DNA from: Arion vulgaris
Lineage: Eukaryota > Mollusca > Gastropoda > Stylommatophora > Arionidae
Assembly (NCBI GenBank): GCA_020796225.1
Contig: CM036774.1
Coordinates: 26,996,291-27,060,290 of the forward strand
Length of the DNA stretch: 64,000 bases
Reading direction: 5' to 3'
A program made the position numbers and the translations under genes. The notes beneath the pieces are model-generated. The model did no database searches. It had not been told where the DNA came from and saw nothing but the letters and a program-made list of their open reading frames with translations. Below, in pieces: positions 8,935 through 20,979 of the stretch. Numbering within the stretch: position 1 is the stretch's first letter; each line of letters starts with the position of its first letter.

Positions 8935-9935
8935 CCACCACTTTTATTCTCGGAAATTAGAGGAACTAAAGTGGAACTGATGTGATATATTTGTGTAAAC
9001 TAGAGGAAATAAAGTGGACCTGATGATGTGATATATTGGTGGAGACTAGAGGAAATAAAGTGGACCTGATGTGATATATTTGTGTAAACTAGAGGAACTA
9101 AAGTGGAACTGATGATGTGATATATTGGTGGAGACTAGAGGAAATAAAGTGGAACTGATGATGTGATATATTTGTGGAGACTAGAGGAACTAAAGTGGAA
9201 CTGATGTGATATATTTGTGGAGACTAGAGGAACTTAAAGTGGAACTGATGATGTGATATATTGGTGGAGACTAGAGGAAATAAAGTGGACCTGATGTGAT
9301 ATATTTGTGTAAACTAGAGGAACTAAAGTGGAACTGATGTGATATATTGGTGGAGACTAGAGGAACTAAAGTGGAACTGATGATGTGATATATTTGTGGA
9401 GACTAGAGGAACTGAAGTGGGACTGATGTGATATATTGGTGGAGACTAGAGGAACTGAAGTGGACCTGATGTGATATATTGGTGAGACTAGAGAAATAAA
9501 GTGGAACTGATGTGATATATTTGTGGAGACTAGAGGAAATAAAGTGGAACTGATGTGATATATTTGTGGAGACTAGAGGAAATAAAGTGGAACTGATGTG
9601 ATATATTTGTGGAGACTAGAGGAACTAAAGTGGAACTGATGATGTGATATATTTGTGGAGACTAGAGGAACTGAAGTGGGACTGATGTGATATATTGGTG
9701 GAGACTAGAGGAACTGAAGTGGACCTGATGTGATATATTGGTGGAGACTAGAGGAAATAAAGTGGGACTGATGTGATATATTTGTGGAGACTAGAGGAAC
9801 TAAAGTGGGACTGATGTGATATATTGGTGGAGACTAGAGGAAATAAAGTGGGACTGATGTGGAACTGATGTGATATATTGGTGGAGACTAGAGGAACTGA
9901 AGTGGGACTGATGTGGAACTGATGTGATGTATTCT
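8935..9935. repeat. 43/46-bp minisatellite, about 22 copies
   Basis: The unit contains GACTAGAGGAACTAAAGTGG, then AACTGATGTGATATATT and TGTGGA. GATGATG versus GATG variants make 46- and 43-bp units. It lies in the intron between exons 7387 and 10532. Confidence 0.9.
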
Positions 9936-9964
9936 TGAAAAATAAAGCTGATCAAAATGGTCCA

Positions 9965-10385
9965 TAAAGAAAAAAAGGATTGATGGGCTAAACTTTGAAG
10001 CCTGCGTTATGTAAGATTGATGGGCTAAACTTTGAAGCCTGCGTTATGTAAGATTGATGGGCTAAACTTTGAAGCCTGCGTTATGTAAGATTGATGGGCT
10101 AAACTTTGAAGCCTGCGTTATGTAAGATTGATGGGCTAAACTTTGAAGCCTGCGTTATGTAAGATTGATGGGCTAAACTTTGAAGCCTGCGTTATGTAAG
10201 ATTGATGGGCTAAACTTTGAAGCCTGCGTTATGTAAGATTGATGGGCTAAACTTTGAAGCCTGTGTTCTGTAAGATTGATGGGCTAAACTTTGAAGCCTG
10301 CGTTATGTAAGATTGATGGGCTAAACTTTGAAGCCTGTGTTCTGTAAGATTGATGGGCTAAACTTTGAAGCCTGCATTCTATAAG
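9965..10385. repeat. 37-bp minisatellite, about 11 copies
   Basis: The unit is ATTGATGGGCTAAACTTTG followed by AAGCCTGCGTTATGTAAG. Copies are almost identical, so the array is young. The TTTGAAGCCTGC part resembles the first codons of the downstream exon (TTTGAAGCTTGC at 10534-10545). Confidence 0.92.
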
Positions 10386-10531
10386 ACAACAAAAGGACAA
10401 GTAACAGGGAAGACTGCAAATTCGGATTATTTTAGAAGTGATAATATTAATTGACTTAAAGAACACAGTATGGTTGCTAGGTTACATGGGGATATCATGA
10501 CAAAGGCAATAATTATTGATATTTTTGTCAG

Positions 10532-10653
10532 AATTTGAAGCTTGCAAGTGGTGCTGTTTCGATGTTTCTTGGCCAAATAAACCTGGTCCATGCAAGGTGT
10601 ACTCTAATGAAACATTAAGTGATGGTAGACAGTGTTACAAAGGTTACTGTAAG
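10532..10653 (+). CDS. ADAM17-like sheddase, membrane-proximal exon 2
   Basis: This 122-nt exon lies between acceptor GATATTTTTGTCAG and donor GTATAC. The split codon G+AA gives Glu; the frame continues FEACKWCCFDVSW, a proline-rich turn, CKVYSNETLSDGRQ and CYKGYCK. The human ADAM17 counterpart has SCKVCCRDLSGRCVPY ... KPCTVGFCD. The CxxCC motif and the final C-x3-GxC motif are both intact. NETL is a potential N-glycosylation site. It ends in phase 0, matching the exon at 20898. This region forms the disulphide-bonded domain beside the membrane. Confidence 0.9.
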
Positions 10654-10659
10654 GTATAC

Positions 10660-10796
10660 ACGGACATGTCTTGTATGTTGCTTGTGTTAATTATGATAGT
10701 TACTTTATAAATAGATTTGTAACAGTGCATAGCTTTCGATAGACCCTGTTATAAGTACTCATAGGGAGAAATGTTCAATTATTTTACCATCATACT
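10660..10796. other. Intron of the ADAM17-like gene
   Basis: Plain AT-rich intron sequence with no recognisable element. Confidence 0.4.
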
Positions 10797-11195
10797 TTCT
10801 TCTTCTTTATCCCTTTCACCTCCAAGGAAGCATAGGTTCATAACCAAGAATTTTCAAGCTCTTGTGCACGTTTTCCTGGTTGTTTAAAGCTAGGTGTCTT
10901 TTACAGGGTGGGGTAGCTAGTGCCATGCCAAACCTCCACTTTTGCTGTACACAGCATGTGGAAGATATTAGTGGTTCTATTTTACCCGAATTCGGGCCCG
11001 GCAACTACACAGGTGTCACTTTAAATAGTCTTCTTTGAGTATCGGACAGTGTAGACATGTAGATGCATTTCTGAGATTCACATCCTCTGTATTGCGATAA
11101 GATCTCGAATCGAACATATGTACACCTACCCTTCTACCAGTTCCAAGTAGCTCTCCTTCGATCTCTACCCACTTAGCCAGACATTAGTCTGTTAC
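10797..11195 (-). mobile_element. tRNA-head SINE with conserved central core
   Basis: On the minus strand the order is a tRNA-like head (TGGCTAAGTGGGTAGAG and a GTTCGATTC B box, 11085-11190), a core with GCCCGAATTCGGGTAAA and CACAGCATGTGGAAG (10920-11010), and a GAA-rich tail (10797-10806). The core is shared with 14865-15010 (-) and 36565-36660 (+). It resembles the conserved-core class of metazoan SINEs; I cannot check the family name. Confidence 0.65.
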
Positions 11196-11330
11196 CAGGG
11201 CCACCATTTAGAGGTAGTGTATGATCTTGATCAGTGCCAGCTCACTGACCCTGGCTCCACTGTATATCCTTACATTATTGCTCCTGTGACACATCATTCT
11301 TTCTACGCAGCGCAAAATAACGCAACTAAG

Positions 11331-13721
11331 TCTTCTTCTTCTTCTTTTGTCGTCACACTGCTACCGGGTTGTTGCCCAGTGTCGTGGTTTTCTGTTTTGT
11401 CTTGCGCTGTTCTGGTGGCTTGTGTGATTGTTATCTTTGCTCTTTCACAGGATGCTGCCACGCCATCTAACCATCTTTTCCGTGGTCTTCCTCTTGCCTT
11501 CTTTCCCGATGTTCTGTTGTAGAAGACTCTGTATACTGTGGAGTTTGGATGCATTCTTATTAAGTGGCCAAACCACTTCATTCTTTGTTTATCTATATAA
11601 TTCAAGCACGGTTTTGTGCCAACTTTCTTTCTTATGCTGATGTTGGTGATTCTGTCTTTTCTTGTGTTGTTGGTAACTTTTCTCAGGCAACGCATTTCAC
11701 ATGTAGTTATTTTTTGTGACTGCGCTTTGCTCAATGTCCATGTTTGGCTCTGGTAACACAAAGTAGGTATAAAAATGCTGTTGATCATTTGTTTCTTAGC
11801 TGCCTGTGAAATTTTTGGGTGCCTTAACAATGGGGCTAGCTGGTAGGTTACAGCATTTGTTTTTTGTACTCTAGCCTCTATCTCTCTATCTAGTTTTCCG
11901 TCTTCTGTGAATATGCTTCCTAAGTATTTGAATTCTTTCACTTGGTTTATTTTAGTTTCCATTGACATGGATGTCTAGATTATTATGTTTTCTTCCCATA
12001 TTCATTATTTCTGTTTTAGTGTTGTTGATTTTCATGTCATGTTTCACACAATTATTGTTCAAAGTGTCAATATGATGTTGTAGATCTTGTTCATTTTGAT
12101 GTATCAGGCACTGATCATCTGCAAACAGCAGTTCATTTATTTCATCATTATCTGAATTCGACTCTTCAGTTATTTTATCCATATATGCGATAAAGAGTAG
12201 TGGTGAAAGGACACAACCTTGTCTAACACCTGATGTAATGGAGAACCAGTCGGTCATTCCTTCTGTAGTTCTTACTGTACTCTGGCTATCTTGATATAAG
12301 GCCATGATGTTACCTAATAGTTGTCCTTGGACGCCATATTCTTCAAGGATCTTCCATAGTTTGCACCTGTTTACTCTATCAAATGCCTTTTCTTGGTCTA
12401 TAAATATAAGCTGTTTACTTTGATTGTATTCAATTGTTTGTTCGCAGATCTGTCTTAGTGTAAATATTGCGTCTGTGCAGCTCTTACCCTCCTAAACCCA
12501 AACTGGCTATTGCTTAACTGGGGCTCTAATATATGTCTTGCTCTTCGCTCCAATATTTTTGCAAACATTTTTCCTATTTGGCTCAAAAGAGAGATACCCC
12601 TGTATGTTTCACATTCTCTTTTGTCTCCTTTGTTCTTCCATATTGGGACTATAATAGCTCTCTGCCAGTCATCTGGAACCTCTTGTGCCTCCCAGGCTAT
12701 GTTAAAATTCTGGTCAGCCATGTTATTGCTGTTGTCTTACACGCAAGTAACATTTCTGTTGTTATACCATCTATCCCTGCTGCCTTCCTTCTTTTGCTTT
12801 GATTTAGTGCCATTTCAACTTCGGATTCTAAGATATTCAATTGTTGGTATTTTCTATGTTTCAATTGAAATGTTTCTGTACCTTGTGTTTCGCAGTTTAA
12901 CAGTTCCGTAAAATATTCTTTCCATCTGTCTTTAATATCTTTGCTGTTGGTTAGAGGTTTCCTAGACTTGTTATTTATAATGGTGACTGGATTGAATTGT
13001 TCTTCTCTTAGCCTCATTGCCTTAATGCTTCTGTAAAATTTTCTTGGTGCCTTAGTGCATAGTTCAGCTAAATGTTCTCCATATTTTGCCCAAGATTCTG
13101 ATTTTGATGACTTTACTTTATTTTTACTATACATTCTTGCTGTTCTGTATTTGGTGTAGTCTTCATCTAATTTTGACTTTTGCCACCTGTGAAAACACTT
13201 TTTCTTTTCTTGTATAGACCTTTTAACTGCTGCATTCCACCATGATGTGTGCTTTCTGTGCTTATTTAACTTTTTAAGTCCACAATTTTCTTTCACTATT
13301 TCCATGATATTTGTTTTGAAGATTTGCTATTCTTTATTTATGTTGCTTACTCCTCTAGGTGTTAAAGGCTGATGTAACTGCTCCTTCAATTTGATTCCTA
13401 ATTTCATTATTATTTAACTTTTCAATATCTATTATTTCAATTTGTTGAGTTGTACTCCTGTCTTGTTTTCTAATTGGTTTTGTAGAAATAGTACCACTGG
13501 TCTATGATCAGAGTCTAATATTGCATTTGGGATGGCTCTAGCGTTTTGTATTCTCCATCTTTCATTCTTTTTGCTAGTATAAAGTCGATCTGTGATGCTT
13601 GATTAATATTATTCCATTTATACCAGGTTAATATCTGGCTTCTCCTATGTTGGTAAAATGTATTGGTGATAAATAGATCATGTTCTGCACATATATTAAG
13701 AAGGTGTTCCCCGTTGCTGTT
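11331..13721 (-). pseudogene. APE-type LINE, nearly complete RT, 9-bp target duplication
   Basis: A minus-strand insert of 2.39 kb flanked by GCAACTAAG (11322-11330 and 13722-13730, extendable to 11 bp). Reading leftward: the end of the endonuclease (13721-13305, broken), then linker and RT fingers (13305-12697, with AAGIDGITTEM), palm motif with PDDWQRAIIVPIWKNKGDK and YRGISLL (12721-12455), GVRQGCVLSPLLF and LFADDQ (12305-11952; FADD codons at 12114-12125), then the C-terminal domain with RMKWFGHLIRMH and GRPRKRW (11968-11331). It ends in a (GAA)n tail. Three frame breaks and a 5' truncation make it inactive. The catalytic FADD is intact. Same-family copies end at 25347, 49022 and 49774. 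Confidence 0.88.
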
Positions 13722-13847
13722 GCAACTAAGTCAAAGATGAAAATTATACTCTCATAAATTTGTATAATAATGAAAAGGGTTTGAATCTAACCAAATCAAC
13801 TGTCTACATATCTCAATATAATAAATATAATAATTCCTCTCGTACTG

Positions 13848-14264
13848 CTATACGTTACATAGGGCCTGCAAGTAATTTCTCCATACCGCTCTATCCTGGG
13901 CAACTCGCTCAATCTCCTCCATGGAACTGAGACCGATATTTCCTGCCTCTCTCAGCAAAGTTCGTTTCAGGGTCTCATTAGGTCGACCTCTCTTTCTTGA
14001 ACCCTTTGCATCCCACTTCAATGCCTGCTTTGATATTCGTTGATCATTTCTCCTCAAGGTGTGCTCAACATATCTCCATCTTCTCTTTCTTATAACAGTT
14101 GTCACTAGTGGTTGATCAGACATATCTCTGATTTCATCACTTCTCCTGAATTCATTCCATTTTATATTCATTATTTTTCGCAGACATCTATTTTCAAATG
14201 CATTCAACTCATGTATCAATAAGTATCTACAACATATCTCAATAATAAGTATATCAATTATCAT
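13848..14264 (-). pseudogene. LINE C-terminal ORF fragment
   Basis: A minus-strand frame of 138 codons is open and encodes ELNAFENRCLRKIMNIKW, then IRKRRWRYVEHTLRRND, GSRKRGRPNETLKRTLLREA and VAQDRAVWRNYLQALCNV. This is the C-terminal tail of an APE-type LINE reverse transcriptase. It is 5'-truncated, with no RT palm motifs. A degenerate relative on the + strand is at 55830-56240. Confidence 0.82.
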
Positions 14265-14339
14265 AAGTCACACTTTTCAATAAGACATATAATAATACAT
14301 AGCAATTGATTGTTACTACGTTACCGCTTGTAATACCGC

Positions 14340-14552
14340 TTTTTAGGACAGTGTAGGACAGAGGGTACAAGAGCCTGAGGAATTTAATGGCCACATGGCT
14401 AGTACAGTCACCGCAAAACTGTTCAGGTTAAGGGTTTTTTAATGCCCTCGACAGGAGAAAAAAATGAAATCCTTGACTTTACCGTGGATTAAACACAGAT
14501 CTTCCGCTTGGTAGCAACACTCTAATTTATTTGGCCAGACGCTTCTCGATTG
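14340..14552 (-). mobile_element. tRNA-derived SINE
   Basis: On the minus strand the head reads CGTCTGGCCAAATAAATTAG with a GTGTTTAATCCACGG B-box-like segment (14480-14550). The body shares GCGGTGACTGTACTAGCC and a tail near TCCTACACTGTCC with 23425-23600. It is the same family as the SINE with repeated heads at 7591. Confidence 0.65.
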
Positions 14553-14554
14553 AT

Positions 14555-14700
14555 TGTTATTCATCATCATCATCAAGTAGCTTGTCCTGAGCAGAACTTT
14601 GCCACCCCAACAGTCCTCCAGAATTTCTCTCATAGGCCAGATGTCCTGCCTCTGCAGCCATCATGTTCTCTCTCTCGTGATCACTGCCTAGATCGATGTA
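14555..14700 (-). pseudogene. LINE 3' terminal fragment with GAT tail
   Basis: Minus-strand translation reads AAEAGHLAYERNSGGLLGW then AQDKLLDDDDE, the usual end of a LINE ORF with its GAT-type simple tail (14558-14578). It matches a broken segment at 56850-56900. Confidence 0.5.
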
Positions 14701-14864
14701 CCAGATTTCCCCATAAATTATATTCATGTGGAAATCTGAATCATGCAGCCTTAGCATTTGTGTGTTTTACGTCACATCTTCAGCACCATTTGGAGCTCTG
14801 GTGCTTATCCTTTGGCGATGTGTCCGGTTCCAACCAGCATTTACTCGGTTCGCTCTTCGTTCTG

Positions 14865-15010
14865 TAGCCATCTGGTGTTTTTTACGGTGTGGGGTAGCTA
14901 GCCCCAAATCCAACCTCCGCAGTCACCTCTTGCAACATGCGTGGCAGGTAACGGTGGTTCTATTCTTTACACCCCAATTTGGGCCCCGGTAACCACTCGG
15001 GCGCCGTCAT
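14865..15010 (-). mobile_element. SINE conserved-core copy
   Basis: The segment shares GGGTGTAAAGAATAGAACC, TACCTGCC and GCAAGAGGTGACTGCGGAGG (minus strand) with the SINE at 36565-36660. Head and tail are not clear. Confidence 0.6.
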
Positions 15011-16595
15011 GTTCAAACCATCAGTTACATCCTGAATTCTATTATTCTGTATTTGATATTATTGTTAGAGTTTTCTAGGCATTGTCTTGGAAGGTAGTCT
15101 GCCATTGCTTTCCTTGCTGGCAGTGACCATACTGGTCCATGACCATTGTTATTGCCTTAATTAATCTGAGCTCCTTTGTCAAGATAAGAGTTCCTCTTCT
15201 TTGAGTTATCTCTCTCTCTCTCTGATCGATCTTTGCTCTGTCACCACTGCTTGGTTCCACTGTTAGTAGAGACATACAACTATCCCTGACAGACCTCTGA
15301 CTAGAGCATCAAAAGGTACTGCACTAGGCACTTAGTTGCTGGGTAACTGACTGACCAAGACAACCTGCTCTAGACAGAACCCTGAGGAGCTGTCAAGAGT
15401 TACTGGACTAAGAGATAAGTTGCTAATTCGAACAGGCCTCTCATACAGTGCATGCAGAGAGGATCTGCTAGACAATCTGATTGTCTAAGGCAATACACAA
15501 CTGTATGCTTTATACCACTCTGTTTGGTTACCAATATCGCTTCTGACTAGAACTGTCTGTAGATATTGTTTTAAGATGTTGTTCATACTGCCACAGTTTT
15601 CACCAAACCTGCCTGTCAATCATGCCCTACCACACCTTAACACACAACAACAAGAATATAGCATCCTGTCACTCAGCATCCTTGCTTGTGTTCTCACTTA
15701 AATGTTCCATCCATTGACTAAACAGAAAAAATGATCTAGTCTCAATTATTTTCACAAGATCTATCAATACAACTTCAAAATTATGCCCACCCCCTACCAC
15801 CAGTTCAGGATTCCACTGGTCAAATAATATAGAAATATTTACAATACTTGCTGCTTGTCTCTGGTCGAGATATCATAACCCAGGGAAACGTTATCCTCTC
15901 CTTTATACTGGTTTGTTGTCACAGTTTTGCTCTCACAATACATCCTTACCTTCTTCATAATCTGAGCTCTTTCTCTATCTCTAGTAAAGAGATCCACTTG
16001 TTTCTTTTTCCAATCTGCACCTGCTGTCTGTTTTCTCCCAGTCCTGACCTGCAATGCTCCTCGTGAAATCTTGACCATGCTTTATATCTTTTGCTTCCCT
16101 ATTCGTGTGAACAATTATTATGGGTCATGCCTCTAATGAGCTGAATTTTCCCACCCAGGTTACGACTTTGTGATGGTTTTGTTTTAGTTTTATCCAGAGC
16201 TTTCAAAATCTCAGTCCTTCATGAACTCCAGTGACATCCCCTACTGTTATAAATGTAGTTACATTTTAGTCCAGAATCTATACAAGTCTTCAGTTTTTTC
16301 TTTCCACAATTTTTTTTATCTCAAGTCAAGGATACTATCTAGCCAACATGTGGAAAAAGCGGGTAAGCTTGGAGTATTTTTTTATTCTGGGTGTGGTTAC
16401 TATTACATTATACTTCATGTTTGGACTTGTTGGAATCGGTTTCCTTGCCCATTTACTTAAAAGAATGCTTGGTGCAGCACTGTGAGCTGTGGATTTAATT
16501 CAGAGATCTTTTTGTTTGCATCCATGGTGGTTGTATAGGTTACACTTTCTTTTGGAGTGGGAGGGCCAATACAGAACGTCGGGAATCTGGTGTAG
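15010..16595. other. Intronic DNA without recognised genes
   Basis: I see no coding exon with splice signals and no element ends. A 35-bp stretch around 15148-15182 (TTGCCTTAATTAATCTGAG) recurs at 21380-21415, so at least part is dispersed repeat. ORFs here lack family motifs. Confidence 0.4.
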
Positions 16596-16599
16596 GGTT

Positions 16600-16730
16600 T
16601 GCTGTCAAATCTCATCAAGGCTTTTGACACGGTTAACAGGGAGGGTCTATGGAAGATCATGGAAAAATTTGGATGCCCAGGAAATTCATCAAGATCGTCC
16701 AACAGTTTCACGAGGGCATGATGGCACGTG
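16600..16730 (+). pseudogene. Outer LINE, 5' part, split by a second LINE
   Basis: One frame reads LSNLIKAFDTVNREGLWKI then MEKFGCPGKFIKIVQQFHEG and MMAR, which is RT palm motif A (AFDTV) and its downstream helix. It stops abruptly at 16730 and resumes with the next codons at 19492-19504, after the inserted LINE. The 5' end is decayed. Confidence 0.85.
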
Positions 16731-19491
16731 AAACAGTCCTTTTTCTGGACGAGACGATGACCTACACCATGAAGGAGTAGCAGTAATCCTAAGAAAGGCG
16801 TGGAAAAGTGTCTGTTAGAATGGAAACCTATCAGCAGCCGCTTGATTAAGATCAGACTAAAGGGAAGCATACAAACATCACAATCCTACAATGCTATGCG
16901 CCAACTAATGATAGCGAAGATACAAAGAAAGACTCGTACTACGAAAACCTACAAGCAGAATTAGACAAGTCACCATCCCATGATGTTATCATTGTTATGG
17001 AGATCTAAATGCGAAGGTCGGACAAGACAACACGCATAGTTATAGAACTATGGGAAAATATGGATGTGGTATGATGAACGAAAATGGGGAACGTTTAGTA
17101 AACTTCTGCAGCATGAACAATCTCGTTATAGGAGGAACCCTATTTCAACATTTAGATATCCACAAATTAACATGGTATTCCCCTAATGGCAGAGATAAAA
17201 CCAAATAGACCATATAATAATCAATGGACCCGGGAGACGCCTGCTGCTAGATGTTGTAGTCAAGAGAGGTGCAGATGTTGGTAGTGACCACCACCTAGTC
17301 ACAGCTTATGTCAAACTTAAACTAAGAAAACAGGACAACAGAAAAACTTCCAAAAGAGGTTCGATGTGGATAGACTAAAAGACACGGAAGTAAGGGATAA
17401 GTTTATAATGCAGATAAAGAACAGATTCCAAGCCCTAGAAAGTAATGAAACTACGGATGAAACTGACAACATAGATAAAACATGGGACAACATAGCATCT
17501 ATATATAGCAAGAGCAGTGAAACATGTCTAGGCTACCGCACAAAGAAAAGAAAAGAATGGATAACACCAACAACATGGAAAATAATAGACAGCCGAAGAA
17601 TATTAAAAAGAAATTGTTAGAAGCAAAGTCCGAAAGACTGAAAGCAAGATACCAAGAACAGTACAAAAGCGCAAGTAAAGAAATCAAACGGGCTGTGAGA
17701 GCCGACAAAAGAATGTATGTTGAAGACCTGGCAGTACAGGCAGAAGAAGCAGCAAAAAGTGTGATCAGGGAACAGTGTACAAAATTACAAAGCTAATAAG
17801 CTGGAAACATTACAGAAGATCAAATACTCTCATAAAGGATAAGAATGGAATACTATTGACAACGGAAAGGAACAAGAAATACGATGGACAGAGCATTTTA
17901 AAGAATTGCTAAACAGACCACCTCCAACGGTAGTAGCAGACATACCAGAACCAACAGAGGAGTTAGAAATTGGCATTGAAACACCCAGCCAGGATGAGAT
18001 CATTACAGCAATTAAATCTCTTAAGAATAACAAGGCACCAGGGGAAAGATAACTTAAACGCAGAACTATTCAAAATAGACCCAGAACTTGCAGCTAATAT
18101 ATTGCAACCCTTGTTTACTACTATATGGAATGCCCAAATAATACCTGATGCATGGAACAGAGGAGTCATCATCAAGATACCCAAAAGGGCTCCCTTGCCG
18201 ATTGTAATAATTGGCGTGGAATAACACTGCTTTCTGTCCCAAGTAAAATCTTAAGCAAAATCATCGTACAACGTATTACTGACGCTGTGGATAAGAAACT
18301 GAGAAAGGAACAAGCAGGATTTCGTAGAGGACGGAGCTGTATAGGCCAAATATTTGCTCTTAGAAATATCATAGAACAATGCACAGAATGGCAAAGCAAA
18401 CTCTATATCAACTTTGTAGATTTTGAAAAGGCTTTTGATAGCATACACAGCGAAAGTCTATGGCGTATCTTAAGATGGTATGGAATCCACTGTGTTTTAT
18501 AAATATTATAAAAAGCTGCTACAGCAAGTTTGCATGCAGTGTTGAAACTTCAGAACTAAAGTTTGAAGTAAAAATAGGCGTGCGACAAGGATGTGTTATG
18601 TCAGCCCTATTATTCAACACTGTCATAGATTGGGTGATTCGTAAAACAACGGAAGATAAGGCAAGAGGTATTAGATGGACGCTCACATCCACTCTGGAAG
18701 ACCTAGATTTTGCAGATGACATCGCACTCCTATCTCATACACATAGAGATATCCAGGAAAAGACCAGCCGCCTTAACCAATATAGTGAGATGGTTGGGCT
18801 GAAAATAAATCAGAAGAAAACTGAAGTAATGACTCTGAACATAGCAACCCCAGCACCAGTCAAACTAGAAGGTAAAACCCTCCGAGATACAACCGCTTTC
18901 ACATACCTTGGAAGTGTTATTAGCAATGAAGGAGGCGCTGGATCTGACATTAAAACAGACTGAGTAAAGCACGCAGTGCATTCATGACCCTTCAGACCGC
19001 CTTGAAATCTGCCCAATACAGCATCAGAACCAAGACTAGTATCTATAACAGCTGTGTGTTGTCAACTTTGCTGTATGGATCGGAATGCTGGAGAATGACA
19101 GAACAGGATATGTCCAGACTCTCCGCCTTTCATACAACTTGTCTGCGAAAAATCTTACGCGTGTACTGGCCGACTACTATCTCGAATCAAGAATTGCTTG
19201 CACGATGCCAACAAGAGAATATGGGCACTATCATCCGAGCGACGCTGGAGATGGATTGGACATGTGATGCGCATGGAGACTGGCTCCGAAAACTGCACTG
19301 AGATGGACTCCAGAGGGTAGGCGAAAACGTGGAAGACCCAAGACGACCTGGAGGAGAACGATAGAGCAAGAGCTGAAGGAAATGAATCATAGCTGGAACA
19401 CAATACAGAGGAAGGCCATGAACAGGGAAGAATGGTGTACGTTTGTTGCTGCCCTAGACGCCAGGGCGTAACAGGCTAAAGAGAGAGAGAG
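16731..19491 (+). pseudogene. APE-type LINE inserted into another LINE, 13-bp target duplication
   Basis: This 2.76-kb insert is flanked by ATGATGGCACGTG (16718-16730 and 19492-19504). In order it holds the end of an APE endonuclease (ITILQCYAPTND near 16880; GSDHHLVTAYVKLKLRK near 17285), a linker (17366-17800), RT fingers (DNWRGITLLSVPSKILS-like, 18195-18260), motif A (NFVDFEKAFDSIHS, 18411-18450), GVRQGCVMSALLF (18580), motif C FADD (18709-18720), then the thumb and C-terminal domain to about 19470 (GRRKRGRPKTTWRR-like). It ends in a (GA)n tail at 19481-19491. Several frameshifts and stops make it dead. A far more decayed relative of its 3' end is at 22600-23110. Confidence 0.9.
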
Positions 19492-20690
19492 ATGATGGCA
19501 CGTGTACTTGACGAAAGGGAGCTGTCGGAAGCCTTCCATGTCACCAACGGCGTCAAACAGGGCTGTGTACTGGCCCCAACACTCTTCAGCATGATGTTTG
19601 CTGCCATGCTCACGGATGTCTATTGGGAAGGCGACGAACATGGGGTAAAGATTAGATACAGGACAGACGGTAACCTATTCAATCTTCGGAGGTTAAAATC
19701 CTCCACCAAGGTAAAAGAATCAACTATCTCAAACCTGTTGTTTGCTGATGACTGCGCCTCGCTACCAACTCTGTGGAAGAAATGCAGACTTACATGGACA
19801 AGTTCTCAATGGCCTGTGATAGGTTTGGCCTCACCATTAACACCAAAAACAGAGGTCATGTTCCAGCCCGCCCCTAGAGAACAGTATTACGATCCAGTCA
19901 TCAACATTAAACACCAGCGTCTCCAGTCAACGGACAACTTTGCTTATCTTGGCAGCCTCCTATCCAGATCGGCAAACATAGATTCTGAGGTCCACAATAG
20001 GATATCCAAAGCCAGTGCTGCGTTCGGAAGGTTACGTGTCACTGTGTGGGAACGGAAGGTGATAAGCATAGTCACAAAGCTGAAAGTTTACCAGGCCATA
20101 GTGCTAACCACGCTGCTGTACGCAAGCGAGACATGGACAGTGTATAGCAGACACGCAAGAAAATTAAACCATTTCCACACAAGCTGTCACGCAGAATACT
20201 AAAAATAAACTGGCAGGACAAAATTCCAGACAGCGAAGTCCTCACAAGAGCAAAGATCCCAGCGCAACACCCTGTTGCAGAAGGCCCAACTGAGATGGGT
20301 CGGTCACGTTGCTCGAATGCCTGATAAACAGTTGATGTATGGCGAGCTTGAAGGGGGCAGACGTTTAGCTGGGAAATGCTTCGATATAGACAATACGTGC
20401 TGGGAATCCCTTGCGCAAGATCGCCAAATGTGGCGCTGTAACAACAAAGAGGAACCCGAATAGCTGAGAATCATCGTATTGTTGAGTCACAGAGAAAACG
20501 AGCAGCGCGAAAGACAGAGCACACAACACGCACATGTCTAACCTTGATCATGTATGCCCCACCTGTGGTCGGGATTCTGTTCTAGGATTGGACTCTACAG
20601 TCACCTCCGCACACACCAGAGAGGTGCAACAGTACACGTCTGAGATTGTTGTCATCATCGCTGCGATGGACGGCTATTATAGTAAACTGC
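19492..20690 (+). pseudogene. Outer LINE, 3' part with RT motif C and zinc-finger tail
   Basis: This continues the element begun at 16600. A 236-codon frame (19492-20202) reads MMARVLDERELSEAF, GVKQGCVLAPTLFSMMFAAM and LLFADDCASL (FADD at 19741-19752), followed by the thumb domain (TTLLYASETWTVYSRH). After a frameshift come AQLRWVGHVARMPD and then a C-terminal C2H2-like finger HVCPTCGRD near 20550-20580, a known add-on in this LINE type. A deletion and frameshifts disable it. The finger is degenerate because its second half lies out of frame. Confidence 0.85.
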
Positions 20691-20897
20691 ATATTAATAA
20701 AATGGCAGACAGCTAGTTGCTGACGAATTAGCTACTGCCGTACGCAGTAATGCTTGCATGAACTGCTGGTTTGTTGTGACTGCTGTTTGCTCATCCATTA
20801 CAGGATGAGAACCAAGAAGAAATTAGTCCATGTTGTTACTAGTATCTTCTGTTTGTTAATTCAATCCATGCATGAGTTTTATTCTGTTCTTCCCCAG

Positions 20898-20979
20898 GAT
20901 GGCAATTGTGAATCTAATACTGTTTCAGCTATTCTTCGACTCTACAACTATCTTCCACCGATGAAAGCATCAGCGATAG
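20898..20979 (+). CDS. ADAM17-like sheddase, juxtamembrane exon
   Basis: This 82-nt exon lies between acceptor TTCTGTTCTTCCCCAG and donor GTAGGT. The frame reads DGNCESNTVSAILRLYNYLP then PMKASAI, ending with one base of a Gly codon. Human ADAM17 has [20 protein letters not shown] then QLSINTF here. The last domain cysteine (GxC) is kept, and the amphipathic helix that follows corresponds to the human stalk segment known to bind substrate and membrane. Phase 0 at the start and phase 1 at the end fit both neighbours. Confidence 0.88.

Noticed and set aside
20534..20716. Independent zinc-finger gene at HVCPTCGRD
   Set aside because: It is the C-terminal finger of the LINE at 19492-20690; the same layout is seen at 27595-27740.
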